Shown piece by piece: positions 36,498-45,597 of a stretch of DNA of 64,000 bases. A model generated the notes under the pieces. The model made no database searches and was not told the origin of the DNA. It worked only from the letters and a program-made list of their open reading frames with translations. The translations under genes and the position numbers were made by a program. The DNA is from Streptomyces sp. NBC_01454 (GTDB lineage Bacteria > Actinomycetota > Actinomycetes > Streptomycetales > Streptomycetaceae): assembly GCF_036227565.1 (NCBI RefSeq), contig NZ_CP109460.1, positions 1,488,001-1,552,000 of the forward strand, given 5' to 3'. Within the stretch, counting starts at the first letter, position 1. The number at the start of each line of letters is the position of its first letter.

Positions 36498-37277
36498 CTA
36501 GACGTCGAGATCCACCACGACCGGCGCATGGTCCGAGGCGCCCTTGCCCTTGCGCTCCTCGCGGTCCACATAGGCGTCCGACACGGCCTTGGCGAACGGC
36601 TCGTTGCCGTAGACCAGGTCGATGCGCATCCCGCGGTTCTTGGGGAAGGCGAGCTGGCGGTAGTCCCAATAGGTGTACGGACGGTCGTACTTGAGAGGAC
36701 GCGGGACGACGTCCGACAGGCCTGCCTCGCGCAGGGCGGCCAGCGCGGCCCGCTCGGCGGGCGTGACATGGGTGGCGCCCACGAAGACGGCCGGGTCCCA
36801 GACGTCCTCGTCCGTCGGTGCGACGTTGTAGTCGCCGAGGACCGCGAACGGGCGGGGGCCCGCCGCGTCCTCGGCGACCGCCGTCTTCAGCGCCTCGAAC
36901 CAGCCGAGTTTGTAGGTGTAGTGCGCATGGTCGACCTCGCGGCCGTTGGGGACGTAGACCGACCACACCCGGGCCGGGCCGCAGGTCGCCGAGACGGCCC
37001 GCGGCTCCTGCACGCCGTCGTACTCCGGGCCGCCGGGCAGCCCCGTGACGACGTCCTCCAGCCCCACCCTGGACAGCAGGGCCACGCCGTTCCAGCGGCC
37101 GTCGGCGTGCACTGCGGCCTCGTAGCCCAGCTCGCGCAGCGCCTCGCGCGGGAACTGCTCGGCGGTGCACTTGGTCTCCTGGAGGCACAGCACATCCGTG
37201 CCGGAGCTCTCCAGCCAGGCCAGCAGCCTCGGGAGACGGGCGGTGATCGAATTGACGTTCCAGGTCGCGATGCGCAT
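36498..37277 (-). CDS. xth: Exodeoxyribonuclease III
   Basis: 259 aa Mg2+-dependent endonuclease/exonuclease/phosphatase-family repair enzyme (AP endonuclease). MRIATWNVNSITARLPRLL, LCLQETKC, SVYVPNGR, VLGDYNVAPTDEDVWDP, RMDL-like GMRIDLVYGN and GASDHAPVVVDLDV carry the metal and catalytic residues. ATG 37277 begins the standard N-terminus; the longer open frame is not homologous. It converges with the SGNH remnant, stops 15 bp apart. Confidence 0.93.
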   Translation of the reverse strand: MRIATWNVNSITARLPRLLAWLESSGTDVLCLQETKCTAEQFPREALRELGYEAAVHADGRWNGVALLSRVGLEDVVTGLPGGPEYDGVQEPRAVSATCGPARVWSVYVPNGREVDHAHYTYKLGWFEALKTAVAEDAAGPRPFAVLGDYNVAPTDEDVWDPAVFVGATHVTPAERAALAALREAGLSDVVPRPLKYDRPYTYWDYRQLAFPKNRGMRIDLVYGNEPFAKAVSDAYVDREERKGKGASDHAPVVVDLDV

Positions 37278-37315
37278 GTCTGTAAACCTACAGCGGGGGA
37301 CCGACAGTGCGGCCC

Positions 37316-37957
37316 TCAGCCGAGTGTGGTGCCGGTGCCGGGGGTGAGGCGCCCGTGCGCGGTGCCGCCCAGTTTGTCGATCAGGGAGTCGTAGATCGGG
37401 CGGGCGTGGTCCTGGAGCAGGCTGTCGTGGATGTCGACGGCCCGCCGCGGCGCGACCTCGCGGACGTAGTCGATGATCTCGGCGACCTTGTTCCACGGGG
37501 CGTGCACGGGCAGCAGCAGGGTGTCGACGCTGCGGCCCTCGGGGACGGTCAGGGCGTCGCCCGGATGGAAGACCGTGCCGCCGTCGATGAGGTAGCCGAC
37601 ATTGGTCACGCGCGGGATGTCGGGGTGGATGACGGCGTGCAGCTGGCCGTGCACCTCCACGTCGAATCCGGCGGCGGTGAAGGTGTCGCCCTCACCGACG
37701 GTGTGCACCCGGCCGGGGAACGCGGCCGAGAGCTGCTCGGCGACGCTGGCCAGGGTCCAGATCTCGGCGCCCGGATTCGCCTCCATGCCCGCCCGCAGCC
37801 GGTCCTCGTGGAAGTGGTCGGCGTGCTCGTGGGTGACCAGGATCGCGTCCGCACCGACGGCCGCGTCCTCCTCGCTGAACACACCCGGGTCGATGACCAG
37901 CGTCCGCCCGTCCTTCTCCAGCCGGACACAGGCATGGGTCTTCTTCGTGAGTTCCAT
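37316..37957 (-). CDS. MBL-fold metallohydrolase (UlaG-like)
   Basis: 213 aa metallo-beta-lactamase fold enzyme. MELTKKTHACVRLEKDGR leads to LVIDPGVFS, the metal motif VTHEHADHFHEDRL, and the downstream ligands HGQLHAVIHP, VFHPGDAL and LPVHAPWNK. This short single-domain type acts on phosphodiesters or lactones; the substrate is not clear. ATG 37957 preferred, with ATG 37966 as alternative. It ends 38 bp upstream of xth on the same strand and may be co-transcribed with it. Confidence 0.85.
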   Translation of the reverse strand: MELTKKTHACVRLEKDGRTLVIDPGVFSEEDAAVGADAILVTHEHADHFHEDRLRAGMEANPGAEIWTLASVAEQLSAAFPGRVHTVGEGDTFTAAGFDVEVHGQLHAVIHPDIPRVTNVGYLIDGGTVFHPGDALTVPEGRSVDTLLLPVHAPWNKVAEIIDYVREVAPRRAVDIHDSLLQDHARPIYDSLIDKLGGTAHGRLTPGTGTTLG

Positions 37958-38059
37958 ACCCGCCATCTTGCCGTGGGGCAGGGCCCGGTGTGGCACGCAC
38001 GGCGGCGCGGCGGGTACGGCTGTCGGCCGCCGGAACGCCGCGCGTGCGCCGCCGCCCGC

Positions 38060-39343
38060 TCAGCCCTCCGGTGTCGTCTCCTCGCGGATCACCCGCTGGG
38101 CGACCGCGAAGGCGGAGTTCGCCGCCGGGACGCCGCAGTAGACGGCGGTGTGCAGCAGCACTTCCTTGATCTCCATCGGCGTCAGGCCGTTGCGCAGGGC
38201 CGCGCGGGTGTGCAGCGCCAGTTCGTCGTGGTGGCCGCGGGCGACCAGCGCGGTGAGCGTGACGATGCTGCGGGTGCGGCGGTCCAGGCCCGGCCGGGTC
38301 CAGGTCTCGCCCCAGGCGTAGCGGGTGAGGAAGTCGTGGAATTCGCCGGTAAAGTCGTCGGCGGCCGCCTCGACCCGGTCGACATGGGCGTCGCCGAGCA
38401 CCTCCCGGCGGACCTTGATGCCCGCCTCGTAGGTGGCGCCGCGGTCCAGCTCCGCCCCCGAGAAGCCGGACTCTATGGCGGCGGGCGGCGCCTGCGGGGG
38501 CGGCGGGGGTGCGAGCTGGGGCTTGGGGGCGGAGGCGCCGATCGCGGCCTGACTGCCGGGGCCCGGCTTGTCGTGCCAGGCGGTGGAGAAGTGCCGGATG
38601 AGGAGTTCGGTGACGGCCGAGGGCTGCTCGACGGGCACCAGGTGGGACGTGCCGGGCACCAGCGCCAGGCTCGCGTCGGGTATGCCCGCGACGAGGGTGC
38701 GGGCGTCGGTGGTCGGGGTGACCTGGTCCTCGGAGCCGACGACGACGAGAGTGGGCACGCCGACCCGGCCGAGGGAGGAGCGTACGTCGTAGGACGCCAG
38801 CGCCTCACAGGCGGCGATGTAGCAGCCGGGGTCGGTGGTCCGCACCATCTGGACGGCCCATTCGACGATGGCGGGCTGGGCGTCGGCGAAGGTCTGGGTG
38901 AACCAGTGCTCGGGCGCGGTGCGGGCGATCGGGTCGAGTCCGTTGGTGCGGATGACCACGCCGCGCTGGCGCCAGGAGTCGGCGGTGCCGTAGCGCGGTG
39001 ACGTGGAGACCAGGGCCAGCGAGGTGACCTGGTGCGGCCGGGTGAGCGCGAGCTGGGTGCCGATGGCCCCGCCGATGTTGCAGCCCGCGTAGCCGAAGCG
39101 GTCCACGCCCAGGGCATCGAGGGTGGCCATCAGCCGGTCGGCCAGCTCGGCGATGGAGGACGCCGCGTGGGCGGGGGACCCGCCGTGTCCGGGCAGGTCG
39201 AAACGGATGACGCGCCAGTGACGGGTCAGCTCGGGGATTTGCCGGTCCCACATGTGCCAGGTGGTACCGAGCGCGGCGCCCAGTACGAGGACGGGGGCGT
39301 CGTCAGGACCATCGATCCGGTGCTGCAGGGTCTTCTCACTCAC
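38060..39343 (-). CDS. pcaL: PcaD-PcaC fusion (3-oxoadipate enol-lactonase / 4-carboxymuconolactone decarboxylase) with altered nucleophile elbow
   Basis: 427 aa in two domains. Residues 1-265 are an alpha/beta-hydrolase like enol-lactonase (FDLPGHGGSP, NIGGAIGTQLAL, GSEDQVTP, PGTSHLVP). A Pro/Ala linker follows, then a carboxymuconolactone decarboxylase domain (VRREVLGDAHVDR, RTRSIVTLTALVARG, LLHTAVYCGVPAANSAFAVA). The nucleophile elbow reads G-C-N-I-G, so Asn89 stands where Ser is expected; catalytic activity of the first domain is doubtful. No other protocatechuate pathway gene is nearby, unlike usual pca operons. Start GTG/ATG at 39343. Confidence 0.8.
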   Translation of the reverse strand: MSEKTLQHRIDGPDDAPVLVLGAALGTTWHMWDRQIPELTRHWRVIRFDLPGHGGSPAHAASSIAELADRLMATLDALGVDRFGYAGCNIGGAIGTQLALTRPHQVTSLALVSTSPRYGTADSWRQRGVVIRTNGLDPIARTAPEHWFTQTFADAQPAIVEWAVQMVRTTDPGCYIAACEALASYDVRSSLGRVGVPTLVVVGSEDQVTPTTDARTLVAGIPDASLALVPGTSHLVPVEQPSAVTELLIRHFSTAWHDKPGPGSQAAIGASAPKPQLAPPPPPQAPPAAIESGFSGAELDRGATYEAGIKVRREVLGDAHVDRVEAAADDFTGEFHDFLTRYAWGETWTRPGLDRRTRSIVTLTALVARGHHDELALHTRAALRNGLTPMEIKEVLLHTAVYCGVPAANSAFAVAQRVIREETTPEG

Positions 39344-39616
39344 CCGGCCACGCTACCGACTCTTTGACGCGATCTTTACAGCCGGGTCAGGAAGAGCCGT
39401 CGGAGTGTGCCCACCGGCCACGCCCGAAGCGGAGTTTGCGCAGGTCAGGGCCTCACCGCCTAGACGACGTAGACAACCAGATGACCCGGCTCGTCGCAGC
39501 TCACCATGATCCGCCGGTACGGACGCGGGTGCCTTGCTCGTGATCAGGACCGGGGCGTCTACCGGCCCAACAAACCGGCCTTGCAGGGTGTGCCGGTACC
39601 TCACTCACCCCCCTTC

Positions 39617-40519
39617 ACGCTCACTCACCTCCACGCCCTGCACGCAGTCGGCGAACCCGAGTGGGTCGCCATGGAGGAGGTACCGGACGTCCTCCCGCTG
39701 TGGAAGCAGTACGCAGTGGTCCTGCGCCGCTGGGGGTTCTCCGTGTGGACCGGCATCCTCAACGCCGCCGACTACGGGGTGCCCCAGACGAGGAGGAGGG
39801 CGATCCTGCTCGCCTCCAGAGTCCGCACCGCCCAGCCACCCCCGCCAACCCACGCCAGATCCGAAGAGCCCGAGGGGCTGTTCGGGCCGGGCCGCACCCG
39901 TTGGGTCAGCATGGCGCAGGCCCTGGGCTGGGGAGCGACCGACCGGCCCGTACCCACCGTCTGCGCCGGCGGCGGACCCGGCGGCGGCGCAGAGCCCTTC
40001 CCCTCCGGCTCCCGCAAGGCACTGTCCACAGCCCGCGACCGCGGCACCTGGACACCCCACCCGGACACCCCCATCCAGTACTCCGGCCGGGCAGGAACCA
40101 AGCCTGCCGCCCAGCCCAGCGCTCAGGGCGGACAGGCCAGAGGTCGTCCCGTGTCGGAGGCTGACTGGTCGTGGTCGTTGCGGAGCAACAACCAGGCCCA
40201 TGCCACCGTCCGGCCCATGTCCGAGCCCGCGGGAACGCTGTTCTTCGGGCACCGCTCGAACGAATGCACCTGGGTCGCCGAACCCGTCGCCCCGCCTGCT
40301 GGCGACGCGGAATCGCCCGCAGTCCCGGCGCCCATCCGGATCACCGCACAGGAAGCGGGAGTTCTGCAGACCTTCCCCGCCGACTACCCCTGGGCCGGCA
40401 ACAAGGGCCAAGTCTTCAGCCAGATCGGCAACGCCGTACCGCCCCGCCTCGCAGCCCACCTCCTCGCCCCGCACCTCGGCAAGACCCTCACCCCCAACGA
40501 CTTCACCCTGGCCGCCTAA
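39617..40519 (+). pseudogene. C5 cytosine DNA methyltransferase, N-terminal part missing
   Basis: Homology begins abruptly at about EPEWVAMEEVPDVLPLWKQYA and runs to the natural C-terminus. Motif VIII (NAADYGVPQTRRRAIL) and motif X (QIGNAVPPRLAAHLLAP) are present, but motif I (FAGxGG) and the catalytic PCQ motif IV are absent and no upstream frame supplies them. So it cannot methylate DNA. The stop TAA shares a base with the next ATG (TAATG, 40517-40521), keeping the original operon junction. Typical of phage or integrative-element cargo. Confidence 0.8.
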
Positions 40520-41639
40520 TGCCCCACCCCGCCGACCCGTACGAGGGCAACGACCTGGACGACCTGCCACCGCCACAACCCGTGCACTACGCCGAACAAG
40601 CCCTGCTCGGCGCCCTCCTGCTCGAACCACACCGACTGAAGACCATCGGCCACCTGGAGCCACACCACTTCGGCAACCACGCCCACGGCGCCCTGTTCAC
40701 CGCCCTGCTCAGCGTGCCGGCCCCCGACCCGAAACAGCACGCGAAGGACACGGCCTGGCTCAGCGCGGTTCTGGCCAAGGCGCGGCCCGAGGCGCCGGGG
40801 CTGACCGCCTCCTACATGCACACGCTCATCCAAAGCTGCCCCCGGCGCCAGCACGCCGCGGCGTATGCGGGCATGATCCGAGCCGATCACGCCCGCCGCA
40901 CGCTGCGCGAGCACGCCGACCGGCTGTGCCAGGTCGCCACGGACACCACGCTGCCGGACCCGGCCGATGTCGTCCTCGCGCAGGCCGATGCCCTGGGCCG
41001 CTATCTCGACGAACTCGCCGCCCAGTTCGCCCCGCACCCCGGCTCCCTCCCGCGCACCCCCGCACCACCGCCGCCCCCGCCCGGGGCGGAGAAGAGGCTC
41101 TCGACGAGGAACGCCTGCTGCTCGCCACCGCCACCGCCCACCCCAACGAAGTGACGACCATGCGGTGGCTGCAGCCTGACGACTTCACGCACCCGCTGCA
41201 TGCCGGGCTGTGGCAGTGCCTGGTCGCCCTGACACGGCGCGACACCCCCGTCGACCCCGTGACGGTCCTATGGGAGGCGCAGCACCGCGGCCTCCTTGGC
41301 GCCGGGGCCGAGCCAAGTGAGCTGCTCGACCTCCTCGCCGGACCGGTCGGCTCCCCGGAGTGCTGGGGCGAGCGGGTCCTCCAGCGTTCCCTCCTCGGGG
41401 TCGCCCACCACACCGGTCGGCGCATCGGGGCGTTCACCGAGGACCCGGCCACCATGCCGTACCAGCTCGTCGTTGGCAGCCGCCGCGCGCTCGCCGACCT
41501 GTCCGCCGTACGCACCCGCTGGCAGCACGCCACCTCACCCGCGCCGGAGAGCAGGCCCGCACGCACCAGGGGCATGGCGGCGCCCCGGGCCGGTCCACCA
41601 CGGACCACGGCTCCGCCCGCAGCACGCATCGTCCGCTGA
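40519..41639 (+). pseudogene. DnaB N-terminal-domain protein, frameshifted
   Basis: The first frame (from ATG 40519) encodes one DnaB-N-like helical domain: HYAEQALLGALLLEPHRL, FGNHAHGALFTALL, LTASYMHTLIQSCP. Near 41080-41090, in a C/G-rich run, the coherent reading moves to another frame: EEALDEERLLLATATAHPNE, MRWLQPDDFTHPLHAGLWQC, VDPVTVLWEAQHRGLL, LVVGSRRALADLSAVRTRW, a second DnaB-N repeat. Intact homologues have both in one frame and lack the helicase ATPase domain. One indel, real or a sequencing error, would explain it. Confidence 0.75.
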
Positions 41640-41699
41640 CCCAAGCCCGCCGCTGGCCGGCTCCCTTTGCCCGGCCACCGGCAGAAAGAGCACTCCCTG

Positions 41700-43070
41700 G
41701 TGACACCCCCCTCCATTGACGCCCACGTCCGCCTCGCCCCCCACCCCACGCACCCCAGCGCGGTGACGGCCACTCTGACCGGCACCCAGGCCCACATCCC
41801 CCACGTCGGTCTGGAGGCCGCCAACTGGCATGTCGTGGCCAAGAACACCTTGGTCCTGGCCCGCATCGACCACGACGAGCCTTACTGGGCTGCGGATGCC
41901 GCCCGGGAGCTGATCGCCGAAGGGATCAGCGTCGAGATCGCGCCCGGGCTCCGGGAAGCCATCGACGGTGAGTGGGCGTTGGCCACCGACGCAAAGCCCT
42001 GGAGCACCCTTGCCCAGCTCCGGGAGATCTTCGCCGAGGCACAGGCGATCTTTGACGACATCCGTCACGGTCGCCTCCTCATTCACGCCCACGCCCTGGA
42101 CGGCCGCACCACGGTCGCGGTCGGGACCTACCTCGACAGCGGCAAGAGCGTCCATCTCCACGGCGAGGACCGTCGGCGACAGGTGGAACACACCTTCGGC
42201 TCACCCGCCCAGGCGCTGGTCGCCTTCGAGCAGCTCCACGGCGACACCATGCGCCCCGGCCCCGCGCCGATGACCGACACCGAGCACGCCGCTGCCGAAG
42301 CCCGGACCTCCCTCAACGCACCTCCCGCCGAGGCCGAGCCGCCCAGCCCGGAGCCGGAGACCGTACCCGCCTACGCCGCCGATCCCGGTGACCATGACGC
42401 CCTTCTTGACGAATTCCTCGACGCCCACGGCGAATGGTCGAAGTGGCGCACCTGGTCAGACGAGGTCACCCACGCCATCCACGAATCCCAGACCCTGCGC
42501 ATCGAGCGCATCCACGACACCCCCGCCCACGAGACCGCCTGGACCGTAGCCGCCTACGAGACGTCCGTCTCAGACTTCATGTGGCACCTCACCGCGACCG
42601 GCGCAACCCCCGCCCCCATGGTGCAGGAACTGCTGGACCACCTCGCCGACGGTGACGGATGGGACACCACCGTCGGCGACGCCGTGGACGAGAAGTCCGT
42701 CACCGCCGCCACCAAGCCGCTCGTGGAGGCAGGCTGGACGCACACGGTCGACGGGCGCTGGATCCGCTGGACGAACCCGTCAAGGGACGCGGGAGTTCTA
42801 TTCGACGCCTTCGCTGCTCAGAAGCCGAGCAGCGTCCTCGCCACCTGGACCCTCTGGGCGGGCCCAAGCGTCGACCATCCCATCTGGGCGCTGCACACCT
42901 CACCACACGCGCCGGCTTCAATGCTCGCCGGCCTGGCCACAGAACTTGCACACGGCACCGGCACCCGACGCCCACTACATCCCGGCACGGCCCAGCGTTG
43001 CACGCGCACCCCGGTAGCCACCACACCACAGGTCCGGTCGAGCCTGCCCGGCCAGACCCGAAAGAGGTGA
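41700..43070 (+). CDS. DUF317-domain protein
   Basis: 456 aa soluble protein, common in Streptomyces integrative elements and chromosomes, function unknown. Two related modules: an N-terminal region (THPSAVTATLTGTQAHIPHVG, HDEPYWAADAAREL) and the C-terminal DUF317 core (WTHTVDGRWIRWTNPSRDAG, FDAFAAQKPSSVLATWTLWAGP, HPIWALHTSPHAPASMLAGL). GTG 41700 gives a sensible N-terminus; the Shine-Dalgarno is weak (AGAAAGAGCACTCC). The Arg/Thr-rich tail after residue 430 may be extra sequence. It follows the DnaB-N remnant in what looks like one former operon. Confidence 0.75.
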   Translation: MTPPSIDAHVRLAPHPTHPSAVTATLTGTQAHIPHVGLEAANWHVVAKNTLVLARIDHDEPYWAADAARELIAEGISVEIAPGLREAIDGEWALATDAKPWSTLAQLREIFAEAQAIFDDIRHGRLLIHAHALDGRTTVAVGTYLDSGKSVHLHGEDRRRQVEHTFGSPAQALVAFEQLHGDTMRPGPAPMTDTEHAAAEARTSLNAPPAEAEPPSPEPETVPAYAADPGDHDALLDEFLDAHGEWSKWRTWSDEVTHAIHESQTLRIERIHDTPAHETAWTVAAYETSVSDFMWHLTATGATPAPMVQELLDHLADGDGWDTTVGDAVDEKSVTAATKPLVEAGWTHTVDGRWIRWTNPSRDAGVLFDAFAAQKPSSVLATWTLWAGPSVDHPIWALHTSPHAPASMLAGLATELAHGTGTRRPLHPGTAQRCTRTPVATTPQVRSSLPGQTRKR

Positions 43071-43130
43071 ACCCTCGGCTAGAAGTGCCGGCGATCCGCC
43101 CGATGGGACGGGTGAGAAAGTACCCGGGTA

Positions 43131-43532
43131 TCAGTCGTTGGCCCTCTGGGCTCCGTGCCCCAGAGCCACGGTGATCTCCGTATGCTGCGCCCGGATCGAA
43201 AGCGGCAGGCCCGCAGCCTTCCGGGCCCTGCGATAGGTCAGCGCCCACCCCATCTCCTGCCGCGGCGTGCCGTCGGCCGCGCGCTCGACCCGCCACCACA
43301 GCCAGCCAAAAGGGTGCGACCGGCCCTCTGCGAAAGGGGCCGTGAAGGCATACGCCGGCTGGCCGCTCGTCGCCGTCAATGTCGTGGCCATTTGCGGGAC
43401 GCTGCTCAGCTTGATCAGATCCTGCCGAGTGTCCGCCCGCGCCGTCCTCGCCGCCGCACGGTATGCAGCGGCCACAAAGCAGCCGAGCGCGACCACTACG
43501 AGAGCAACAAGCAGCAGCCACCCTGTGCTCAT
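43131..43532 (-). CDS. Small membrane-anchored protein, unknown
   Basis: 133 aa with one N-terminal helix (GWLLLVALVVVALGCFVAAAY) and a cytosolic or external domain including LTATSGQPAYAF and HPFGWLWWRVERAADG. The start ATG 43532 overlaps the stop of the upstream gene (ATGA 43529-43532), so it is the second gene of a two-gene unit. Family not recognised. It converges on the DUF317 gene. Confidence 0.6.
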   Translation of the reverse strand: MSTGWLLLVALVVVALGCFVAAAYRAAARTARADTRQDLIKLSSVPQMATTLTATSGQPAYAFTAPFAEGRSHPFGWLWWRVERAADGTPRQEMGWALTYRRARKAAGLPLSIRAQHTEITVALGHGAQRAND

Positions 43533-43903
43533 CGCGCGTCCCCTATCGCCTGTATCGCGCAGCGGCACTCCTCGGTCGTGGCGGCCAGCGTGGAGTGGAC
43601 GTGCTTCGAGCGACCGTTGCAATAGTCGATCCAGGACGGCCACAGGTCACCGAGCTTGGTGACCGCCGCCGCGGCTTCAATGAGCGTCGGGACGAGCTGC
43701 CTGCTGGGATTGATGCCGGTGGCCGGCTCCCGCAAGGCCGTGATCACTGCCTTGCTGTCGTACACCACCTCCCCGATGTGCGAATCCGGGTCGACCCCGT
43801 GGGCACTTTTGAGGAACGGTGCACGGGTCGCCACGGCTACCTGCGCACGCCACGCCAGCTGCCGCTCCCACCGCAACGCCTTCCGGTTGAACCAGTCGGG
43901 CAT
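43529..43903 (-). CDS. Small soluble protein, unknown
   Basis: 124 aa, helical, Trp/Arg-rich N-terminus (DWFNRKALRWERQLAW) and a C-terminal part with YCNGRSKHVHSTLAATTEECRCAI. ATG 43903 follows GGGGGAACGG. Translationally coupled to the membrane protein behind it. The pairing of a soluble and a membrane protein next to a decayed mobile element could be an entry-exclusion or immunity-type module, but nothing in the sequence proves it. Confidence 0.6.
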   Translation of the reverse strand: MPDWFNRKALRWERQLAWRAQVAVATRAPFLKSAHGVDPDSHIGEVVYDSKAVITALREPATGINPSRQLVPTLIEAAAAVTKLGDLWPSWIDYCNGRSKHVHSTLAATTEECRCAIQAIGDAR

Positions 43904-44182
43904 CCGTTCCCCCTGTCCAGCAGTGCTCGTCCTACCGCTTGTCTACCGGAGCTCCCACAGCTGCCACAACGCGGGCCGATCAGCAGCCACGGTCCTGGTG
44001 GGACAGCTTGTGGCGCTATCCGTGGCCGCAACGGGCGACGCAGTCAACCGGGCACTCCAAGATGCACGATGATCAATTCCGGGAAGCCCGCTCGTACCGA
44101 CGCCCCGGCCGGCGACTGCTCGAACGTGCAGGCGAAGCCTCGCCCACCAGCCCGAGCTGGGACCTTGCCCTCGCCAGGGCCG

Positions 44183-44839
44183 TCAGCGCCCCAATGGGAT
44201 CTCCGCTACCGGCTCCCACGACATGCGCCATCCCCCGAGGTCTTCGTCGAACGTCCACGCCACGTCCAGCAGGTGTACCCGGTCGACGTGCAGGGTGGCT
44301 CGGCGCGGCCTCACCAGGAGGCGCAGGTCCGTGTTGAGCGGGTCGGACGACGCGGAGCCGTAGCTGTAGCCCAGCGAGATGTGCGGGCGCCCACTGGAGT
44401 GCTGGAGCGCCTTGTCGCCGCGGGTCTTGCGGACCGCTGTCCTGATCTTCTCGATGAGGGCCAGCGTTTCCTCCTCCGGCCACACATCCAACACCGCACC
44501 CGCTACATTCCCGATGGGTGGCCCCGCTTCCGCCGAAAACGCAGGCACGTCAGCCAGCTCGGAGCGCAGAGCTTCCGCGACCTCCGCCCGTGCCGCCTCG
44601 TCGTACTCGGCCGACGGAACGTCAGCAAGCATCTCCGCAGTCAGATGCAGCACCCCGGCATCCGTCGGGTCGCTGCCGTACTGCGGGTCGATCGGGTAGC
44701 TGGTCAGATGCGGCCGACACGCCTGAGCCATCTCAAGTAGTTCATCGTCCACGCCGGCCCGAGGCAGCACGTACACATGCAGGACCCGCATGCCGTCCAC
44801 CCATCGCCGCCCCTGAAACTTCGGCACGAACGGTTCCAT
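44183..44839 (-). CDS. 2H phosphoesterase / 2'-5' RNA ligase-like protein
   Basis: 218 aa. Two HxT/S motifs are visible: His65-Leu-Thr67 in AGVLHLTAEML and His153-Ile-Ser155 in GRPHISLGYSYG, spaced as in 2H phosphoesterases, which act on 2',3'-cyclic or ADP-ribose phosphates in RNA metabolism. VDRVHLLDVAW near the end matches the C-terminal strand. ATG 44839 follows GGAGGG; the open frame extends further upstream through a tandem repeat but without homology. A role in RNA repair is inference from the motif pair. Confidence 0.7.
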   Translation of the reverse strand: MEPFVPKFQGRRWVDGMRVLHVYVLPRAGVDDELLEMAQACRPHLTSYPIDPQYGSDPTDAGVLHLTAEMLADVPSAEYDEAARAEVAEALRSELADVPAFSAEAGPPIGNVAGAVLDVWPEEETLALIEKIRTAVRKTRGDKALQHSSGRPHISLGYSYGSASSDPLNTDLRLLVRPRRATLHVDRVHLLDVAWTFDEDLGGWRMSWEPVAEIPLGR

Positions 44840-44951
44840 CTGGGCATCCCTCCCGCATACCGAACGCCCGTGAAGCGTCCGCCGACCATCCTGGCCGCTC
44901 TCATCAACTCGGCGCCATTCTGCGCGATCTCCGGATGCCTCGGAGCCAGAC

Positions 44952-44998
44952 GACGGCAGCAGACGGCAGCAGACGGCAGCAGACGGCAGCAGACGGCA
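44952..44998. repeat. 10-bp tandem repeat, 4.7 copies
   Basis: GACGGCAGCA is repeated four times exactly (44952-44991) and then seven bases of a fifth copy. Copies are identical, suggesting recent expansion. It lies upstream of the 2H phosphoesterase gene, 113-159 bp before its start. Confidence 0.92.
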
Positions 44999-45265
44999 CA
45001 ACGAAAAATGATCATGCCGTTCAGCGCGCGACCTCTCGACGGAGAGGCCGCGCGCTGAGCGGTACTGCACCGCCATGACCCCCAGCTCTGGCTCATCCCC
45101 GGCAGACGGCGTCTTGGGTGAGCATCAACGTCGGGGGTGAAAGAGTCTCGACGCCTCCCCGGACGGGCTCCCCCTCTGCACCGACCTCGGCTTCATCCCG
45201 ATCCCCGCGCCCGCGATGACATCGATATGCGAGTAGCGCCGGCACTCAGGCGTAAACGACGGCGG

Positions 45266-45290
45266 CCGCACGCCAGAAAACGGCGTGCGG
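45266..45290. terminator. Orphan hairpin
   Basis: CCGCACGCC (45266-45274) and GGCGTGCGG (45282-45290) form a perfect 9-bp stem with loop AGAAAAC, followed on the plus strand by GCCGCTTTGACT. Looks like an intrinsic terminator but no gene obviously ends here. Confidence 0.4.
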
Positions 45291-45406
45291 GCCGCTTTGA
45301 CTCCCGCTGGCACCCCCTCCCCCGCCCGGTTTCTCCGCTAGCCTTGCTGACGATCGCCCATTGGGGCGGGACCGAGGCCGGGAAGAGAATCACATCGTGT
45401 CAGTCC

Positions 45407-45597
45407 TTACTGACTTCGGCTCGTCAGGGTGACGTTGGAGCGTCGAGGGGCGGACCAGTGCCGGCGGAGGTCCTGTTCGTGCTGAGCGGAGCGCTGCTCC
45501 AGCTCGGCGAGCTTGGCCAGCACGTCGTCGTCGAACTCTGTTCCCGCAGGGCGAGATCGATGGGGCCAGGGACGGGCAGGTGCGGCGGCGTGGTCAT
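45407..45597 (-). pseudogene. Small protein gene with frameshift (second of a pair)
   Basis: ATG 45597 (ATGA overlap with the preceding gene's stop at 45594) begins MTTPPHLPVPGPIDLALREQ. Around 45535-45540 the frame changes and EFDDDVLAKLAELEQRSAQH ... RRSNVTLTSRSQ follows to the TAA at 45407. The two halves read as one protein of about 63 aa after correcting one indel. Function unknown; the helical, charged C-terminus could be a small regulatory or structural protein. Confidence 0.55.

Larger units (their letters stand above)
44840..45406. other. Gap with tandem repeat and orphan hairpin
   Basis: About 570 bp without a convincing gene. It contains the 10-bp repeat array (44952-44998) and a hairpin at 45266-45290. 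Short open frames here have no recognisable protein. Confidence 0.45.

Noticed and set aside
44952..44998. CRISPR-like repeats
   Set aside because: Units are 10 bp head to tail with no spacers; a simple tandem repeat.
45125..45313. 62-codon minus-strand ORF
   Set aside because: It spans the orphan hairpin, has no ribosome-binding site and no recognisable protein features.
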